Positions 58,727-64,000 of a stretch of DNA of 64,000 nt are shown in pieces; within the stretch, counting starts at the first letter, position 1; every line of letters begins with the position of its first letter. Under the pieces are notes generated by a model that searched no databases, was not told where the DNA came from, and worked only from the letters and a program-made list of their open reading frames with translations. The stretch is from Pomphorhynchus laevis (Eukaryota > Acanthocephala > Palaeacanthocephala > Echinorhynchida > Pomphorhynchidae), in the NCBI GenBank assembly GCA_012934845.2, contig WNNJ02000677.1, forward strand, positions 34,599 through 98,598, read 5' to 3'. The position numbers were made by a program, and so were the translations under genes.

Positions 58727-58776
58727 GATGTCGGCTCCGCTCTGTATGGGAGGCCATACAGAGCGGAGCCGACATC
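58727..58776. repeat. Snap-back inverted repeat at the edge of the HSP90 fragment
   Basis: Two 23-base arms (GATGTCGGCTCCGCTCTGTA and complement) separated by four bases. The right arm is HSP90 coding sequence (AIQSGADIS), so the left arm is an inverted copy of it made when the fragment was inserted or rearranged. Confidence 0.95.
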
Positions 58777-59187
58777 AGCATGATTGGGCAGTTTGGAGTA
58801 TGCTTCTACTCGGCATATTTGATCGCGGACAGGGTCACGGTCGTGTCCAAGCATAATGACGACGAGCAGTACATCTGGGAGTCGAGTGCGGGCAGAAACT
58901 TCACGGTGCGCCAGGACACTACGGGTGAACGTCTGGGCCGCGGGACAAAGATAACACTCTGGCTAAAGGAGGACCAGTTGGAGGAGTACCTTGAAGAGCG
59001 CGAGATCAAGGACATTGTGAAGAAGCACTCCTACTCCATCCAGTATTCTATTACGTTAGTAATGCAGAAAGAGCGCGAGAGGGAGATGTCTGATGACAAG
59101 GCTGAGGCCGAGAAGAAGGATTAAGACAAGATGAACGTGGATGAACAAGCCGAGGAAGATGACGAAGAGAAGCCCGATAATTATGTA
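58750..59187 (+). pseudogene. Hsp90: HSP90 fragment
   Basis: Reads [61 protein letters not shown] and [16 protein letters not shown], then a charged linker DKMNVDEQAEEDDEEKP. This is the N-terminal ATPase domain and linker of cytosolic HSP90 (roughly residues 110 to 260). FGVG has become FGVC, a residue is inserted after EDQLE, and the stretch after KKHS is altered. A stop interrupts the linker after AEKKD. GC-rich against its flanks, intronless, truncated at both ends: probably a retrocopy or transposed piece. Confidence 0.85.
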
Positions 59188-59215
59188 TGAATTTTAAAAT
59201 TATAGGAAACAATAT

Positions 59216-60215
59216 GCCTTTTAAATAATCTAGACTATACAAATTTTGTTTTTCAATTTTGAAAATTATCGTATTTTTATTTTAGGGTAAATGGAAGTCG
59301 TGATCAGGATTTAACCTATCAGCGTCCGTCATTAATTGACTTATCCAACAGTTTTCTTTTTGTTTTGTGGTCTTTTACACGTTCTATCAGCGTGATCATT
59401 AAGATATGAATATTGTTTTCAATAATGTTTAAAGTCACAAAGTGGATATAGTCACGGTGAGATTATAAGACTGTTTAGTAAGGTTTGCCAAATGAAAAGA
59501 ATAGATGTATTATCACCAAAATCATTGAATACATCTAGAGCACTAATATCGGATAAGTACTACTCTGTAATAAGGAATATCGCTCGAGATTTGCAAAGTG
59601 TTACCGAAATATCTGTGGATTCATTAAAAGACAACAGCGTTCCACCGATGATATATTTTTCAAATACAAGAACTTTAAAACAAATGCTTACCCATTCAAA
59701 AGTACACAGAGTAAGAAACAACAAATCTACTTGTATCTCACAACCGTGCAAAAATAAACGATGCGCATGTTGTGCCATGATGGAAAACACAAGCATTTTC
59801 ACAAGTACCACAACATGATTAACTTACAAGGTAAAAAGTAGCTTGTGTTGTAAATCTGAAAGGGTGATATATATAATGACCTGCACCTCATTTTAAAGAC
59901 AATATGTGGGAAACTGGTAGATTCTATAATTTAAAACAAAATAACAGACGTAGCGATATTAAGTATGGAAGAACGAGAAATAGTGCTGCAAAACATATCA
60001 TTGAAAACAATAATCATATCTTAATGAGCACGCTGATAGAGTGTATAAAAGACCACAAAAAAAACAAGAAAGAAAAGAAAACTATTGGATAAGTCAATTT
60101 ATGACGAATGCTGATGGGTTGAATCCTGATCACGACTGTCATTTATTTTAAAATTAAAATACGATAATTTTCAAAATTAAGAAACAAAATTCAATAAATT
60201 CTTCCGAAGATCGTG
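59216..60215 (+). mobile_element. Penelope-like element bounded by inverted tails
   Basis: 59492-59818 reads PPMIYFSNTRTLKQMLTHSK and TCISQPCKNKRCACCAMMEN, the Cys-rich connector, then SDIKYGRTRNSAAKHIIENN (59955-60015) from a GIY-YIG domain. The tail at 59985-60195 recurs inverted at 59240-59435. It adjoins the end of the HSP90 fragment. 5' truncated and broken. Confidence 0.85.
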
Positions 60216-61420
60216 TATACGCATTCATATCACTTTTCAAAAGCTGCAAAAACTGTAACTGTAAAGAAGCTCTGTGAGCAAACGTCAGACTAAAAGCTGC
60301 TGAGTACATTCGAAATATCTAACAATAAAAAAATTCTTTTGAATTATTGGGTATGGTTCGCAATAAAAAAAGTCACATTTGACCTGAAAGCAATTCTTCA
60401 TTATATATTATAGGATTAGTAAAGTAGTAAATTACTAATTTACTAATCCTTTCCTAGTTTAACTAATCACATATATTTTAAAATTGTATTCAAATAATGG
60501 ATTATAGTCATCAATATAACGAGAATCTAATTATATATAATTTCCTTTTGCTGAAGACAGTTCAGCTTATAGAATGTCTTACTGACATCATCCAGTAAAG
60601 ACTTAAAAACCGGATGGTATTCTTACCTATAGGTAATATATGAATTTATAAGTTATATATATATATATTATATATATATATATATATATAAATTGCAACC
60701 TGTTTTCAATACATCAAATATATTATGTTCAATACATTAAATATTTTATTGTACAAATTTCATTATGTCGAATTGTATGGTTACATATTTTATTGTTTTT
60801 TATTAGCACTCGGTTTCAACTATTGTGCTATGGATTTAAGTTTAGTTAAGCTTATCTGTTTGCCACACTTCTTTCTTAATCAATTTTCTATTATATTAGA
60901 TCAATAAAAGTCAGTTTGAAAGATACATAACTTGGATCTTTCTTTAAGGTTTTATGTTGAAGCAACGTCGAGTAATTTCGATTTTATATGCGTTATCATC
61001 TTCTAATATTTAATGAAGAACGTTATTTTTATCGCAAACATTGTTCAATCACTGTTAATGTAAAACAATTCTAATTATGCTAGCAGAAAATAACAAATTT
61101 ATTTCGTATTTGTCGATCATGTTCCACAATGAAAAGTTTAAAAAAGTAGTTTATTCATTCGATATCGAAAATTCTGATGACACATTTTTAAATAAAATAC
61201 ACAATTTCATTACTTACGTAATTTCCTTTTTATTGCCGATTCTCGCTACGTTTGATATATTGAAATAAACCGAAATAAGTTCACATTAAGTTAAGACAAT
61301 ATAATAATAAAATTGTAAAAGCTAAAATTACGAGTGTTTTGAATTTGCATAAGATTAAAAATAATTTAAATTGAAAAATTTGTAATTTTAAAAGTTTTTA
61401 AATTTAAAAGTTATCATCCA
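60216..61420. other. AT-rich DNA with small palindromes
   Basis: 60411-60452 is a palindrome around GTAAATTACTAATTTAC. 60654-60692 is a TA tract. AATACATCAAATATATTATG and ATACATTAAATATTTTATTG near 60708-60750 form a small tandem repeat. Frames at 60725-60907 and 61077-61268 have no recognisable content. Confidence 0.5.
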
Positions 61421-64000
61421 GCCAATGCGATATGTCACACAACTCAACAGAACCGGATAGGGCAAGCAACAATAAAGCCGACTTTAATACACACAATAAG
61501 CCAAGGGAGAGTGCAATGCTCAATTTGTCGCAGGCTTTTCGTCGCTAACTCTTCCGGAATGATACGAAAACAATGGTTCAATGCTAGATTGTCGCGGTTT
61601 TGGACTTTCGACTGACAATGATCCAGACAACATCAACCTGTTCAGATCTATCCGTGAACCTGCCATGGCCACCACCGAAAACACCGAGCGCTCTTATTGC
61701 ACTCAACTGCTGTTATCCGAGAATTTTCGTATCATTCGTCGTATTCCGCGCAGCGTTCGATCAGCCGTTGCCGCGAAGTTCTCTCAGCTTATTGGCGCAG
61801 TCGTGCAGCGACTTTCTAACAAGTCTGTGTGGTAGAGTCTACTCAGATTCCTAAAATTGTGCTTCGCGTGCCTCAGTGAATCAAAGTACCCCTTATCATC
61901 CCTCTCTATCTGCAAAGATTCGAGCTGCTTGAGCCCGCTACCAATTCCCTTCTGAGGGCAGTCTGGAGAAACATAACCGATGCAGCATCACAAAGAATAA
62001 ATCCTCTGTTGATCAACTACGCCGAAAGATTTCTAAAAAATTAAGCACGGCGACATCCGCGGCACTGTTCGTGCTGTATGCATAAACTCGGTCCTTCTAT
62101 CTTGCGATAAAAACACAACTACAACTCTAAAGGCTAAGCATCCCCAAAAAGGAGTATCTACCGATTGCTCACCTTTGCCGATTTACCCTCTCGATCGCGG
62201 CCCTATTGTTACCTCCCCATATTTATTGCGCTATTTAGGTTATTTCCCTCCCTCTTCCGTTGGTGCCCCTGACTGCTTAAGGCCAATGCACCTACGAGAT
62301 CTTACAGAATTTTCAGCATGTGCTCCAGCAAACCACTTGGTTACGGCTCTGACGAATCAAAGGACAGTTCTGGAGGGAACGGTACAGGATAACATAACTA
62401 ATATTCTATGCGGCGGAAAGTAACTCGCCTTCCTAAATAAGAATGGTGGTATTCGTCCGATCGCCGTCAGATTTACAATTCGCCGCATCGCTTCTAAACT
62501 GGCATGTCAATTTACATCCAGTCCGCTCGCCGATCATTTTCTCCTTATACAGCTGAGAGTCGGTACTCCGCATGGAATAGAAGCGGCAATACATGCATCT
62601 CGCGTGTTTATGCGTGGTATACTAGTCGTAAACACACTATGGTAAAACTCGGCTACTACAACGCCATCATTCGCTTGAGCAGAGATGCAATTCTGCGTTG
62701 CGTCGCTCGCGAAATACCGAATATTTTACCGTTTGTTTGACTTTGTTACGACCGCCAGAGCGAGCTTCTATTCGGCAACAATCGTATACTATCGGTTTAA
62801 GGCGTTCGACAGAGAGACCCATTGGGCTATATACTATGTTGCCTCACCGCCAACAGCTTGGAAATAGCTTAAAATGTAGTCTGAACCTATGGTACCTCGA
62901 TGACTTTGTCCTGATCGGCACGGTGAAGGATATTCTGGCCGATATCCACAAACTTCAGGCTGACGGAGCCTAAACTGGATTACTATTAAACTTCCAAAAG
63001 TGCGATGTGATAACCGAAAGCAGGAATATAAATCAAGCACGGTGAAGGATATTATGGGCCGATATCCACAAACTTCAGGCTGACGGAGCCTAAATTGGAT
63101 TACAATTAAACTTCCAAAGTGTGATGTGATTACCGAAAGCAGAAATATAAATCAAGCTATCACGTGCAAGGTAACAGGGTGCAAGATTATCACACCTTAA
63201 GATGCACTGCTTCTGGATGCGTCACTTGGCGAGCAAGCAAGCATCGACAACGCACTAAGCTGCACAGTGAACGATCTTCATAACACCGGAATCCGGTTGA
63301 TCGAATTGAGCGTTCACGACGCCTTCGTGATTTTGCGAAATTCATTCAGCTTGCCAAAGATTGACTTCCATCTTTGATGTACCCCCTTCTATGGAAGTGA
63401 AATACTTCAATTTTTCGACACTGAAGTTCGAAGACTAAGCGAAATACTCAATGTACCACTAGCAAACAAGGCCTGGAGGCAAGCGACCTTAACGATCCGT
63501 TCTACGTTCGGTTCATCCATCTACGACACAATAAAACTGAATACGATACTGCTACGGAATTGTCCACCATTAATCCTTGGCCCTTTAGAATACGATGGGG
63601 AAAATACCACAAATCAATGGAACGCAGAATTTCGGAAGACCATTCCATAGGATCAAATATCACAAAAACGGTAGATGGCCGAACACTACGAAGCGTGCTA
63701 AGAAGACTTGTCGGCGAAGCACGGGCAACTGAATCTTGAGCCCAACTCATCGCAGTAGCATCAAAGTGGTCCGGGTGTTCCTTGAACCACTACCGATCAC
63801 ATCCGTTGGCACACGACTTGATGACCGATCTATTTCTATCGCTGTGGCGTATAGGCTCGGTGTTCAATGCTTTCAATTGCATCGGTGTATTTGAGGAGTT
63901 TCGTTCTCGCGGCACAGTGATCATGCCTTAGACTGCAACAGGATAACGTCTTGTCACCATCGACATGTTGCGGTCTACGAGATTTTAAGAATGGCTCTCC
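61421..64000 (+). mobile_element. Degenerate retroelement with YLDD reverse transcriptase, R2-like type uncertain
   Basis: The + strand reads RIPRSVRSAVAAKFSQLIGA (61740s), NKNGGIRPIAV with RRIASKLA (62440-62500), GTPHGIEAAIHASRV (62565-62610), MVKLGYYNAI (62639) and SRDAILRCVAREIPN. It continues LNLWYLDDFVLIGT (62880-62925), HDAFVILRNSFSLPKI (63315-63362), TEVRRLSEILNVPLANKAW, and near the end AYRLGV..C..RCI..SRHSDHALDC. The last part looks like a Cys/His zinc motif before a restriction-like nuclease, as in R2-type elements; this placement is tentative. Markedly richer in G and C than the rest of the window. Several frameshifts and an internal duplication. Continues past the window. Confidence 0.72.
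62918..63155 (+). repeat. 118-bp tandem duplication within the retroelement
   Basis: GCACGGTGAAGGATATT begins both copies at 62918 and 63036. The copies differ at about six positions, so the duplication is older than the most recent mutations. Confidence 0.95.

Noticed and set aside
59051-59242. Minus-strand frame opposite the HSP90 fragment
   Set aside because: Shadow of the HSP90 coding strand.

Overview
The window is AT-rich animal DNA: long introns with GT-AG splice sites, AT microsatellites, and many Penelope-like elements (PLEs) and LINE fragments. The host looks like a protostome invertebrate. An arthropod such as a mite or springtail is possible, but the sequence does not settle it.

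Positions 167 to 44609 hold the 3' half of an L-type (Cav1) voltage-gated calcium channel alpha-1 subunit gene on the + strand. I could place 20 exons, from segment IIIS1 through repeats III and IV, the EF-hand-like region, the IQ motif and a terminal exon ending at 44609. Reading frames join across every intron except one gap, where the IVS1-IVS2 exon expected between 12234 and 21003 was not found. The introns carry degenerate PLEs on both strands, one long dead CR1/L2-like LINE (about 12.9 to 17.1 kb) and an RTE-like LINE tail.

From 44.6 to 54.9 kb there is no host gene. This stretch holds PLE reverse transcriptase and GIY-YIG nuclease remains, a tandem array of about 380-bp units, and short elements carrying hammerhead ribozymes. 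Two of these ribozymes (minus strand, 50707-50748 and 54051-54092) have complete cores and well-paired stems. The 380-bp units also carry the hammerhead boxes, in an order that could assemble a ribozyme between neighbouring units. Similar hammerhead-like tails recur at the ends of most PLE copies, often as head-to-head or tail-to-tail palindromes. One of these is a perfect 188-bp palindrome (54338-54525).

At 55076-56122 (minus) lies an intact, intronless 348-codon gene for a short MetE-type (cobalamin-independent methionine synthase-like) methyltransferase. It is bacterial or fungal in character and is a good candidate for horizontal transfer. Beyond it are a LINE 3' end, a 16-bp minisatellite, a GC-rich broken HSP90 fragment with a snap-back inverted repeat, another PLE with inverted tails, and from 61.4 kb to the end a GC-richer degenerate retroelement with a YLDD reverse transcriptase.
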